The translations under genes were made by a program, and so were the position numbers. 64,000 nucleotides of DNA from Lichenicoccus sp964247695 (GTDB lineage Bacteria > Pseudomonadota > Alphaproteobacteria > Acetobacterales > Acetobacteraceae): contig CAXTVI010000016.1 in the NCBI GenBank assembly GCA_964247695.1, positions 25,602 through 89,601 on the forward strand, read 5' to 3'. Below the pieces are notes generated by a model that did not search any database, was not told the DNA's origin, and saw only the letters and a list, made by a program, of their open reading frames with translations. Positions 53,588 through 61,617 of the stretch are shown one piece after another (position 1 is the stretch's first letter; each line of letters starts with the position of its first letter).

Positions 53588-54169
53588 TCATGACTTCCGG
53601 CGCCGACCGATCTCGATCAGCATCAGGAGCGCATCCCACGCCAGCGCCGGTACCTCGCGCAGCCGCCAATACCAGCGCCTGCGCCAGTGCGAGGCGGCCG
53701 GACTCGCCGGTGGCGGCACCGCGCGCGCCGGCAGGCCCGCCAGGCGCAGCAGCAGCAGGCAGCGCGGCAGGTGGTAGGCGCTTGTGGCGGCCAGCACCGG
53801 GCCGTGGTGGCCAAGCCGGCGCAGGATCGCGCGGCAGGCGAGCACGGAGGCAAAGGTGTCGCGTGCGGTCGGCTCGCACACGATGCGGGTGTCCGGCACG
53901 CCACCCGCCTGCAGCATCGCGGCCATCGCGTGCGCCTCGGACGGGCCGTGCAGCCCGATGCCTCCCGTCGGCAGGTAGAGCACGTCGTGCAGGTCACCAC
54001 CGAACTCCAGCGCCGCGCGGACACGCCGGGCCAGGGTCGGACTGGGCGAGCCGTCCGGCCGCAGGCCGGCGCCGAAAATGATGATCACGGGGCGGCGGCT
54101 GCCCCCAGTTCGTTCGCCAGGCTGGGTCTTTTCGCCAGGCTGGGTCTGCGCGTCAGGCCGGGTCCGCAC
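53588..54169 (-). CDS. YdcF/DUF218-family protein with short-repeat N-terminus
   Basis: DUF218 protein of 193 residues. IIIFGAGLRPDGSPSPTLARRVRAALE, LYLPTGGIGLHGPSEAHAMAAML, ARDTFASVLACRAILR and TSAYHLPRC follow the family through its putative active site; YdcF-like proteins bind S-adenosylmethionine in E. coli, and others act in envelope glycan metabolism. The frame opens at GTG 54169, two bases after the methyltransferase stop, within four 18-base tandem units that give about 24 residues of a QPGEKT-like repeat. The true start may instead be internal, close to PVIIIFGAG. Confidence 0.78.
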   Translation of the reverse strand: MRTRPDAQTQPGEKTQPGERTGGSRRPVIIIFGAGLRPDGSPSPTLARRVRAALEFGGDLHDVLYLPTGGIGLHGPSEAHAMAAMLQAGGVPDTRIVCEPTARDTFASVLACRAILRRLGHHGPVLAATSAYHLPRCLLLLRLAGLPARAVPPPASPAASHWRRRWYWRLREVPALAWDALLMLIEIGRRRKS

Positions 54170-54184
54170 GTCAGGCCGGGGCCG
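54113..54184. repeat. Four 18-base tandem units at the methyltransferase/YdcF junction
   Basis: Units begin at 54113, 54131, 54149 and 54167. The first two are TTCGCCAGGCTGGGTCTT/G, the last two CGCGTCAGGCCGGGTCCG and CACGTCAGGCCGGGGCCG. Being multiples of three, copy changes would keep both adjoining genes in frame. The last unit holds the methyltransferase stop and the YdcF GTG. Confidence 0.85.
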
Positions 54185-55457
54185 CGAGCAGGACGCGGTT
54201 GAGCCGGATCAGCGTCTCGATGGTCTGGCGCCAGGCTGCCTCGACACGCTCCGGCGGCAGCCCGCGCGCCTGCATCTCCGCCGCGATGGCCGCCACCGTG
54301 CGCTCGCCGTCGATCAGGCCCAGCAAGGCACGCGCCAGCGGCGGCAGCGGCACCCGCACCGCGAGCTGGCCGAACAGGTGCGGCAGGCTGCCGTCCGGTC
54401 CGATCTGGCCGGCGATCTCGGCCGCCGGGACCTCGCGCGCGACCGGCACCGCATCCGGCGCCAGCGGATCCGGCTCGGGCCGATGCTCGCCGGGTCGACC
54501 GATATAGGCGATGTGGGTGCTCATGTTGCCCAGCAGGCCCTCTGACACCGCCGCGCGGTCGAGCGGTGACATGGCGTCGAGCCGGGCGCGCAGCCTGGGG
54601 TCGGGCAGCAGCAGCGACGGATCGTAGCGCGCCGGCTCCAGCAGGCAGTCGACCGACAGGCCCGAGGCTTCCACCAGCGCGCGCAGCGCCGATACGTCGT
54701 AGGCGCGGTCGCGGGGGTTGAGCAGCAGGTCGTAGAGGCCGGCATCGCCACCGCTCAGATGGTCGCCGAAATTCCGGTTGGCATGCAGCCAGGCCGAGCG
54801 CGGCAGGTGGCGCATCACCCGGCGCGCGGCATCGAGCCGCAGCGCCGGCGGCGCGTCCATCGGGGCCAGCAGCGCCAGCGCGTCCTGCAGCATGTAGACC
54901 CCGGTGCGGCCGTGCGGCGCATACACCATCAGGCCGATGCCGCCGCCGGGTGCGAGCAGCCCGGCGAGATCGCGCAACGTGCGCCCGGGCTCGGGCAGGT
55001 GATGCAGCACACCGCAGCAATCGATGTAGTCGAAGGGGCCGATCCCGAGATCCGCGACCTCCAGCAGGCTCGCCTCGCGGAACTCGATGTTCGGCAGCGC
55101 ACGCGCCTCGGCCCGCGCCCGCGCGATGTCCAGCGCGGCCCGGGAGCGGTCCAGGCACAACACATGGCCGGGACGTCCCGCCTGTGCCATCTGCTGCGCC
55201 AGCATGATGGCGCCGTCCCCGGTGCCGCAGCCGGCGACTAGTACCCGCAAGGCAAGTGCGCGTGAGCGGGCGGCGCCGAACACCCAGTGGTCGATCTCGC
55301 GCAGGTGGCTCGGACTGCCGACGATCAGCCGGCGGCGCTCGTCGCGGGGATCGCGCGCCGGATAGGGATAGGCCTCGTACTGCGCCGCCAGCTCGCGGTC
55401 GGCGGCATCGGCGGCGGCCCCGGGCGCCTCACCTTCAAGCCCCCGCTTTTCAAGCAC
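54171..55457 (-). CDS. SAM-dependent methyltransferase with C-terminal extension
   Basis: A 428-residue methyltransferase. ELAAQYEAYPYPARDPRDERRRLIVG is a recurrent N-terminal box in this group; the SAM motif is VLVAGCGTGDGAIMLAQQM, then LDRSRAALDIARARA and DYIDCCGVLHHLPEP. The C-terminal 100 residues (PLARALLGLIDGERTVAAIAAEM) form a helical domain like those that read small winged-helix or PqqD-type folds. It overlaps the betaine-binding-like gene by eight bases and touches ydcF, so the three are probably one transcript. Confidence 0.85.
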   Translation of the reverse strand: MLEKRGLEGEAPGAAADAADRELAAQYEAYPYPARDPRDERRRLIVGSPSHLREIDHWVFGAARSRALALRVLVAGCGTGDGAIMLAQQMAQAGRPGHVLCLDRSRAALDIARARAEARALPNIEFREASLLEVADLGIGPFDYIDCCGVLHHLPEPGRTLRDLAGLLAPGGGIGLMVYAPHGRTGVYMLQDALALLAPMDAPPALRLDAARRVMRHLPRSAWLHANRNFGDHLSGGDAGLYDLLLNPRDRAYDVSALRALVEASGLSVDCLLEPARYDPSLLLPDPRLRARLDAMSPLDRAAVSEGLLGNMSTHIAYIGRPGEHRPEPDPLAPDAVPVAREVPAAEIAGQIGPDGSLPHLFGQLAVRVPLPPLARALLGLIDGERTVAAIAAEMQARGLPPERVEAAWRQTIETLIRLNRVLLAAPA

Positions 55458-56193
55458 GGGGCGACAGCCGGCCGCGCTGCCAGGCCTCGGCGGCCTCCTC
55501 GGCGCTCATGCCGTCCACGCGCATCGCGTGCGCCAGCGCGCTCACCACCTTGTTGCCAAGGGTCAGCTCGTCGAGCTCGTCGATCAGGTCCCCATCGAGC
55601 GTCGGGCGCAGCGCGCTGCGCAGCAGCAGCCGGGCCTCCTGATCGCCGCCGAGGGCGAGCAGCGGGTCGGCCAGCGGCCGCAGGCGCTGGGCGTGCAGCA
55701 GCCCGTGCGGCTGCGACAGCGGTACGATGCGCGATGTGTCGCCGGCCTCCGCCCATTCCAGCGCGGCCGCTGCCTCCACCGCCTCGAGGACGTAGCCGGC
55801 AGCCGGCAGCCCGTAGGCAACGAGTGCCGCCTCCGACAGCGCCGCGAGCGGGCTTGCCGCGTCCACCAGGATGCGCCGCTCGAAGGACGGGCTCGCGGCC
55901 AGGTCCCCGATGCCGACCGGTTCCGGGCCGATCACGCACCAGACGTAACGGGGCCGGTAGAGCAGGCCGAGCGGCTGCATGCGGCCGGAGGCGAGCAGCG
56001 CCGCATCGGTGGCCGGCAGCCAGGCGGTGGCAAGCAGGTCGAACGCGTCCGCCTCGAGCAGCCCCGGCAGCGTGCCGGACGCTGCCGGCACATACTCGAC
56101 CTCGAGGTCGTGCGCCTCGAGCACGCGCGCCACCGCGGCGGCACTGGCCTCGTGCAGCAGGGAGTCCGGATAGCCCAGCCTGATCGTGTGCAT
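55450..56193 (-). CDS. Glycine-betaine-binding-like (OpuAC-type) protein lacking a signal peptide
   Basis: Predicted 247-residue protein with the OpuAC/ProX-like fold. IRLGYPDSLLHEASAAAVARVLEAHDLEVEYV opens it, DAFDLLATAWLPATDAALLA matches the betaine-site region, and LDGDLIDELDELTLGNKVVSALAHAMRVDGMSAEEAAEAW is a characteristic closing segment. It begins MHTIRLGYP with no export signal and no ABC permease or ATPase is near. It may be cytosolic, perhaps a sensor or a carrier presenting a methylated amine to the adjoining methyltransferase. That last idea is speculation. Confidence 0.78.
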   Translation of the reverse strand: MHTIRLGYPDSLLHEASAAAVARVLEAHDLEVEYVPAASGTLPGLLEADAFDLLATAWLPATDAALLASGRMQPLGLLYRPRYVWCVIGPEPVGIGDLAASPSFERRILVDAASPLAALSEAALVAYGLPAAGYVLEAVEAAAALEWAEAGDTSRIVPLSQPHGLLHAQRLRPLADPLLALGGDQEARLLLRSALRPTLDGDLIDELDELTLGNKVVSALAHAMRVDGMSAEEAAEAWQRGRLSPRA

Positions 56194-56273
56194 TGCGTCC
56201 CCGTCCGCTCAAGCGGCGGTTCCAGCAGGTGCGGGCGGCGTTCGCAAGAGCAGGCTCCGTATCGGAGCCCCGG

Positions 56274-57572
56274 TCAGGTGAGCGTCTGGGCGAGCAACGC
56301 GAAGTTGAGGCCGAGCACGACCGTCACCATCACCACGCTGAGCAGGAAGGCCGCGCCGCGCAGCCGGTAGGTTCCCATGACCGCGCGGTCGCGGCTGATC
56401 AGCAGCAGCGTGATCATCGGCAGCGGCAGCACGAACGACAGCACCACCTGGCTCCAGATCAGCGCCGTGGTGGTGTTGACGCCGAGGGCGACCACGACGA
56501 AGGACGGCAGCATGGTCACCAGCCGCCGTACCCAGAGCGGGATCGCGTACCCGATGAAGCCCTGCATCACCACCTGCCCGGCCATGGTGGCGACCATCGA
56601 GGCAGACAGCCCCGAGGCCAGCAGCGACAGCAGGAACAGCAGGCCGGCGCTGGTGCCGAGCAGCGGCGTGAGTGTCTTGTAGGCGCTGGCGAGGTCCTGC
56701 ACCTCGACATGCCCGCTGAAGTGGAACGCCGCCGCCATCATCACCATCGCAATGTTGACCAGGCCGGCGGCGGACAGTGCCAGGATCACCTCGAGATCGG
56801 AGTAGCGCACCAGCCTGCGCCGCTCGGCATCGTTGCGCAGCGGGATGCGGTCCTGGGTCAGGCCGGAATGCAGGAAGATCGCGTGCGGCATGACGGTGGC
56901 GCCCACGATGCCGATCGCCAGCGCCAACGCGCCGCTGTCCGGCAGCACCGGGACCAGCAGCCCGTGCAGCGCCGGCCCCCAGCGCGGCGGCGCGATCACC
57001 AGCTCGGCGAGGTAGGCCATGCTGATGACCGCGACCAGTCCGCCGATCACCAGCTCGATCGGCCGGAAGCCACGCGCCTGCAGCCCGAGCAGCAGGAAGG
57101 TGAGCGCGCCCACGATGACCATGCACGCCAGCAGCCCGATGCCGGTCAGCAGCGAGAGCCCGATCGCCCCGCCGACGAATTCCGCGAGGTCGGTCGCCAT
57201 CGCCGCCACCTCGCTCAGCAGCCACATCGCGAGCGTCACCCGGCGCGGGTAGCGCTGCCGGCAGAGCTCGGCGAGGTTGTGGCCGGTGACGATGCCGAGC
57301 CGTGCCGACAGGCCCTGGAACATCATCGCGATCAGGTTGGCGAGCAGCACCACCCAGAGCAGCCCGTAGCCGTAGCGGGCGCCGGCCTGGACGTTGGTGA
57401 CGTAGTTGCCGGGATCGATGTAGGCGACCGAGGCGACCACGGCGGGCCCGCTGAGGGCCAGCATGCCGCGCAGCACCGACCGGCGGCCAGCCAGCACCGA
57501 GCGAACGACCTCGGCGGTGCGGCCGGAAAGGTTTTCCGGGTCCTGGTCCAGGGGCCGGCTCGCGAGCGGCAT
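56274..57572 (-). CDS. mntH: Nramp-family manganese/iron transporter
   Basis: Proton-coupled divalent metal importer, 432 residues with eleven or so spans. The TM1 metal site is YIDPGNYVTNVQAG (DPGN) and the TM6 partner is ATVMPHAIFLHSGL (MPH). GTSAGLLFLLSLLASGLSASM and QGFIGYAIPLWVRR are conserved TM8-9 parts. It is divergent from an mntR gene and has a palindromic operator-like site ten bases before the ATG, so manganese repression is likely. Confidence 0.95.
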   Translation of the reverse strand: MPLASRPLDQDPENLSGRTAEVVRSVLAGRRSVLRGMLALSGPAVVASVAYIDPGNYVTNVQAGARYGYGLLWVVLLANLIAMMFQGLSARLGIVTGHNLAELCRQRYPRRVTLAMWLLSEVAAMATDLAEFVGGAIGLSLLTGIGLLACMVIVGALTFLLLGLQARGFRPIELVIGGLVAVISMAYLAELVIAPPRWGPALHGLLVPVLPDSGALALAIGIVGATVMPHAIFLHSGLTQDRIPLRNDAERRRLVRYSDLEVILALSAAGLVNIAMVMMAAAFHFSGHVEVQDLASAYKTLTPLLGTSAGLLFLLSLLASGLSASMVATMAGQVVMQGFIGYAIPLWVRRLVTMLPSFVVVALGVNTTTALIWSQVVLSFVLPLPMITLLLISRDRAVMGTYRLRGAAFLLSVVMVTVVLGLNFALLAQTLT

Positions 57573-57581
57573 GAGGCTGAT

Positions 57582-57599
57582 TTGTATCCTTGGCTACAA
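57582..57599. promoter_or_regulatory. Candidate MntR operator between mntH and mntR
   Basis: TTGTATCCTTGGCTACAA is a dyad, TTGTA-CC...GG-TACAA, of the size bound by DtxR/MntR proteins. It lies ten bases upstream of the mntH ATG and 77 before mntR. Function inferred from symmetry and position. Confidence 0.65.
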
Positions 57600-57675
57600 G
57601 TGCGGCATGTTGCCACAACTCGCACCGGCCGCGTTAGTTCTATGCGGGGCTGCAGTTCGCACGGAGCCAGCGCAC

Positions 57676-58167
57676 ATGACGACCGTCCCAGAGGGACATC
57701 AGGAGGGACACCAGGCGGGACACCAGGACGGGCGCGACGCGGAGCGCGCCCGGCAGTTCAGGGGCGCGCGCGAGGCGCAGGCGCGTGTGCTTCTTGAGGA
57801 CTATGTCGAGCTGATCGCGGACCTGCTGCACGAGCAGGGCGATGTGGCCGGGAGTGTCGGGCCGAGCCGCATCGCGCGCCGCTTCGGCGTCTCCCATGCC
57901 AGCGCCATCAAATGCATCGGCCGCCTGTGCCGGGCCGAGCTGGCGGAGACACAGCCCTACAGGGGCGTCACCCTCACCCCGTCGGGACACGCGCTGGCGC
58001 GCGCGGTGCGCCGCCGCCACCGCATCGTGCTGGAGACCTTGGAACGTCTGGGTGTCCCGCCCGATCTCGCGCGGGCCGATGCCGAGGGCATCGAGCACCA
58101 TGTCTCGCCGGCCACGTTGGACGCGCTGGAGCGGTTCCTCGGCGCCGGCAGGCCGGAGGGCCCGTGA
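57676..58167 (+). CDS. mntR: DtxR-family manganese transport regulator
   Basis: Metal-activated repressor of 163 residues from the ATG at 57676. The winged helix runs DYVELIADLLHEQGDVAGSVGPSRIARRFGVSHASAIKCIGRLCRAELAE, and the metal/dimer part has RRRHRIVLETLERLGVPPDLARADAEGIEHHVS with the expected Glu and His ligands. It has only the two DtxR core domains and lacks the SH3-like third one. The first 20 residues contain three GHQ repeats (GHQEGHQAGHQDG), a possible extra metal-binding tail not usual in MntR. Control of mntH through the site between them is likely. Confidence 0.92.
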   Translation: MTTVPEGHQEGHQAGHQDGRDAERARQFRGAREAQARVLLEDYVELIADLLHEQGDVAGSVGPSRIARRFGVSHASAIKCIGRLCRAELAETQPYRGVTLTPSGHALARAVRRRHRIVLETLERLGVPPDLARADAEGIEHHVSPATLDALERFLGAGRPEGP

Positions 58168-58194
58168 AGCGGCGGCGACAGGGGCCCACCGGCT

Positions 58195-58876
58195 TCAGCA
58201 CGCGCCGGCTTCGTCCAGCGCCTCGATCAGCGGCTGCAGGTGGCGCTCGTGGGCCTGCCAGCACCCGATCCCCTTGGCATTCACCGGGTGCCTGACCTGC
58301 GAGCGGCTGACCGTGCGCACGCGACGCTCGACCACGTGGGAATTCTCGCACGCCGGATCGTACTCCAACCCCGGGGACTCCAGCACGATGCACAGAGTCG
58401 CGCCGAAACCCTCGACCCAGTCGCGCAGGCGCACGGTGAGGACCGGGTTCGGCAGCACCGCGCGCCAGCAGGCGCTGTTGCTGGCCGATGAGCCCAGGTC
58501 GGCGAAGCCGTACCTGTAGCCGTGCATGCCGTAGAACCGGAACGTGAAGATCGAAAGTCCGACATCGCGCGGATCACGTTCGCAGGCGATGATGCGGGCG
58601 CGAGAACGGCTGGAACGGGGCGAGCAGCCGGTGGCCCGCCATCCAGTGCGGGAACGCCAGGTCCGGCTCGCGCATGCGGGTCCAGAGCTTGGCGAGGTCG
58701 AAATGGCCGATGATACGATGCTCGGGCAGCAGGCCCCCGGTGCGTTCGAGCATGTCGCGCATGGCGATGGCCTGGCTGCGCACCGCCTTGGCCTGGTTGC
58801 CGGCCAGCGATGACAGGATCCGCCGCCACCGCATCAGCGGCTCGAGGGCTGGCGGCCGGGTGCCGATCGCGGTCAT
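58195..58876 (-). pseudogene. TPR-sulfotransferase pseudogene with internal deletion
   Basis: Downstream piece (58195 to about 58610) reads ARIIACERDPRDVGLSIFTFRFYG and then WRAVLPNPVLTVRLRDWVEGF, the end of a sulfotransferase domain with its 3'-phosphosulfate-type region. Upstream piece (58574-58876) reads ERTGGLLPEHRIIGHFDLAKLWTRM and PDLAFPHWMAGHRLLAPFQPFSR, the TPR linker of such proteins. In between, the catalytic P-loop half (about 150-200 residues by comparison with the family) is missing, and the pieces are in different frames. TPR-like coding continues upstream in another frame to about 58950. The gene is dead. Confidence 0.72.
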
Positions 58877-58983
58877 GACCCCGCCTCCGCCTCTGGGAAG
58901 CGGTGCATGGCGATCAGCACCAGCGAACGCTGCAGCAGCCCGTGCTGGCGGGTCCGCGGCTCGGGCGGAGCGAGCGCGTGCGC

Positions 58984-59148
58984 GTCAAAGGCGATGCCGG
59001 AGGCTGCGATGTCATCGCCGGCTTCAAGACCGGCACCGACATGGTCGCGCTCTACGGCTACTCCACCACGCCGAAGACCACGGTCGCCGGCGGCATTCCC
59101 ATGCTCGGGCTGTGCGACGGCACTACGATCACCCTGCTGGGCATAATC
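58984..59148 (+). pseudogene. C-terminal fragment of a type-I-secreted (RTX/hemolysin-type) protein
   Basis: The plus-strand frame reads GGCDVIAGFKTGTDMVALYG, TPKTTVAGGIPMLG and CDGTTITLLGI, the closing module of secreted calcium-binding proteins, where GGNDVI... and SDGTTITLLG are standard. Only about 55 residues remain, without the repeat region or a credible start. GGC in place of GGN and the odd C in LCDG suggest decay. It abuts the end of the sulfotransferase pseudogene. Confidence 0.65.
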
Positions 59149-59171
59149 CCGCCCCGTGCTTGGTGTTGTAG

Positions 59172-60071
59172 CTACTCGGCGGCGACGGCCTGGGCGGCGG
59201 CCCGGGCGGCAGCGCGACGCGCGCGGCCATAGCGTGCGGCCGGCCGCGCGCCCCGCCCGATCACGGTCTCGAAGCGGCGCTGCCGGCGCTGCATCAGCCC
59301 GAAGGCGACCCGCGCGGCACCCCGGCAGACGCGCCCGTGCGGCCTGAAGCCGATCGTCTTGAAGATCATCGCGACCGCCCGGTCGAGATGGTTCTGCCGG
59401 TAGAACCCCATCGCGCGCGCCATGTAGGCGGCGATGCAGCGCTCATGGTCGTAGGCCATGCCGGCCGGTTCGTTGGTGGTGTGGTAGGCGAAGGCGAGCT
59501 CGTCGTCCTCTGTCTCGGTGACCCGGCCGAGCGCGATTCGGGTGCGCCGCCAGACGCCGATGCGCTCGCGCTTCAGGTAGCGATGCATGTGGTCGTAGAA
59601 CAGCTTGAAGTGCCGGTACTCGTCGGCGGCGATCTGCTTGCAGATCGCCTTCAGAACCGGCTCGGCGGTGGCATCGGCCAACGCGCTGTAGAACGACGAG
59701 GTGCCGGTCTCGACCATGCAGCGCGCGATCAGCTCGCCGGTGCGCGAGCCGCGCACCGACGCGTCGACGTCGAGCGGGATATGATACGAGGACCGGTAGC
59801 GCGCGAACGCCGCCGGATAGTCCCAGGCCGGGTCGGCCAGCATCGCCCAGCGGCCGAGCGCGTCGCCGTGCTGCACCTCCTCGATCGCCCAGTTGTCGGA
59901 GGCGAGCTGGAACGCCGTATCGTCGGTGAAGACGTTGTTGAGATAGACCGCGTAGTCGGTGCCGTTGCGCTCCACTACCGAGGCCGCCTTGACCAGCAGC
60001 AGCACGTCCGGATCGACCAGGTCGGGGTCGAAGTGGTCCCAGGCCAGCTCGTCGATGCGCCAATGCTTCAT
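59172..60071 (-). CDS. Ferritin-like di-iron domain protein
   Basis: A 299-residue helical protein, from the ATG at 60071 (MKHWRIDELAW). Two iron-ligand pairs of the ferritin-like type are visible: EEVQHGDALGRW (ExxH) and AADEYRHFKLFYDHMH (ExxH), and a further Glu occurs in CMVETGTSSFYSAL. Such proteins include acyl-ACP desaturase-like and amine oxygenase-like enzymes. Substrate unknown. The C-terminus is basic and Ala-rich (RYGRARRAAARAAAQAVAAE). The 328 bases to sucC are divergent promoter space. Confidence 0.82.
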   Translation of the reverse strand: MKHWRIDELAWDHFDPDLVDPDVLLLVKAASVVERNGTDYAVYLNNVFTDDTAFQLASDNWAIEEVQHGDALGRWAMLADPAWDYPAAFARYRSSYHIPLDVDASVRGSRTGELIARCMVETGTSSFYSALADATAEPVLKAICKQIAADEYRHFKLFYDHMHRYLKRERIGVWRRTRIALGRVTETEDDELAFAYHTTNEPAGMAYDHERCIAAYMARAMGFYRQNHLDRAVAMIFKTIGFRPHGRVCRGAARVAFGLMQRRQRRFETVIGRGARPAARYGRARRAAARAAAQAVAAE

Positions 60072-60399
60072 GACCCAGGGCCTCTGCGAATGTCCGGTCG
60101 GCTTTGCTCGACACGGGTAAAATGACATCGGTTGCCGGGCGCGCAAAGGGCGGGAGGCTCGATTGTGGCTTCCAGGCAACAAGACGTGTTGTGCCTCGCC
60201 CAGGTGACTTGTGCGTCCAGCGGTGCAATTATCCGCAGGCTTCGTGGGCAGGCCACCGCCCTGTCCGCCCAGCCACAACCTTGCCGACCGGCAGCCGGGA
60301 GACCGGCCGCCGGGCGCTGTCTCGCGACCGCTTTGCGCAGGCAGGACACCACTGTCCCCGGCCCGAACATGCGGGCACCCGGAAGGAGCCTCTGCTTCC
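60072..60399. promoter_or_regulatory. Divergent intergenic region upstream of sucC
   Basis: These 328 bases separate the ferritin-like gene from sucCD and should carry both promoters. I see no convincing gene, operator or riboswitch. GGAAGGAG at 60380-60388 is the sucC ribosome site. Confidence 0.5.
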
Positions 60400-61617
60400 A
60401 TGAACATCCATGAGTACCAGGCCAAGACCCTGCTGAAGGGTTTCGGCATGCCAGTCCTGGAGGGACGCGTCGCGCGCTCTCCAGAGGAGGCATTGATCGC
60501 CGCCCGCACCCTCGCGGGGCCGGTGATCGTGGTGAAGTCGCAGATCCATGCCGGCGGCCGTGGCGCCGGGCGCTTCAAGGAAGACCCGAACGGCAAGGGC
60601 GGCGTCCGCCTGGTGAAGTCGCCGGACGAGGCCGAGGAGGCCGCGCGGGCGATGCTGAACAGCACGCTGGTCACCAAGCAGACCGGCCCCGCCGGCCGCA
60701 TCGTGCACCGGCTCTACATAGAGGATGGCTGCGACATCAAGCGCGAGCTCTATCTCTCGCTGCTGGTGGACCGCTCCACCGGCCGGGTCACCATCGTCGC
60801 CTCCGAGGAGGGCGGCATGGAGATCGAGGAGGTGGCCTCGCACAGCCCCGAGAAGATCATCAGCCAGAGCATCGACCCCGCCACCGGCTTCTCCGGCTAT
60901 GTCGGCCGCAAGGTGGCGCAGCAGCTCGGCCTCGCCGGCAAGACGGCGGCCGCCTTCACCCGCGTGGTGCAGGCTGCCTACGACGCCTTCATCAAGCTCG
61001 ACTGCGCCATCATCGAGATCAACCCGCTGGTGGTGACCGGCGCCGGCACCCTGGTGGCGCTCGATGCCAAGGTCAGCTTCGACGACAACGCGCTGTTCCG
61101 GCATCCGGAACTGGAGGAGCTGCGCGACGAGGGCGAGGAGGACCCGAAGGAGCTGGAGGCCGCGCGGCACGGGCTCAGCTACATCGCGCTCGACGGCAAT
61201 ATCGGCTGCATGGTGAACGGCGCCGGGCTTGCGATGGCGACCATGGACATCATCAAGCTGGAGGGCGCCGAGCCCGCCAACTTCCTCGACGTGGGCGGCG
61301 GCGCCACCAAGGAACGCGTGGTCGCGGCCTTCAAGATCCTGCTGTCCGACCCGAACGTGGAAGGCCTGCTGGTCAACATCTTCGGCGGCATCATGCGCTG
61401 CGACATCATCGCGCAGGCGGTGATCGAGGCCTCGCGCGAAGTGAAGCTGCACGTGCCGCTGGTGGTGCGGCTCGAAGGCACCAATGTCGAGCTCGGCCAG
61501 AAGCTGATCGACGAGAGCGGGCTGCCGATCATCAACGCGAACGACCTCTCGGACGCGGCGCGCAAGATCGTCGCCGCCGTCAAATCGGAAGCAAGCAAGA
61601 AGGGAGCGCGCGCGTAA
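60400..61617 (+). CDS. sucC: Succinyl-CoA synthetase beta subunit
   Basis: Nucleotide-binding and grasp subunit of the TCA-cycle enzyme making succinate and ATP/GTP from succinyl-CoA; 405 residues. The start is the ATG at 60400 (MNIHEYQAKTLLKGFG), with GGAAGGAG twelve bases ahead. KSQIHAGGRGAGRF, EINPLVVT and DGNIGCMVNGAGLAMATMD are family signatures, and VNIFGGIMRCDIIA is intact. Its stop overlaps the sucD start in TAATG. Confidence 0.98.
   Translation: MNIHEYQAKTLLKGFGMPVLEGRVARSPEEALIAARTLAGPVIVVKSQIHAGGRGAGRFKEDPNGKGGVRLVKSPDEAEEAARAMLNSTLVTKQTGPAGRIVHRLYIEDGCDIKRELYLSLLVDRSTGRVTIVASEEGGMEIEEVASHSPEKIISQSIDPATGFSGYVGRKVAQQLGLAGKTAAAFTRVVQAAYDAFIKLDCAIIEINPLVVTGAGTLVALDAKVSFDDNALFRHPELEELRDEGEEDPKELEAARHGLSYIALDGNIGCMVNGAGLAMATMDIIKLEGAEPANFLDVGGGATKERVVAAFKILLSDPNVEGLLVNIFGGIMRCDIIAQAVIEASREVKLHVPLVVRLEGTNVELGQKLIDESGLPIINANDLSDAARKIVAAVKSEASKKGARA

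Noticed and set aside
60157..60205. Inverted repeat around CAACAAGACGTGTTG as a terminator
   Set aside because: Stem of only five bases, no T tract, and it lies in promoter space.
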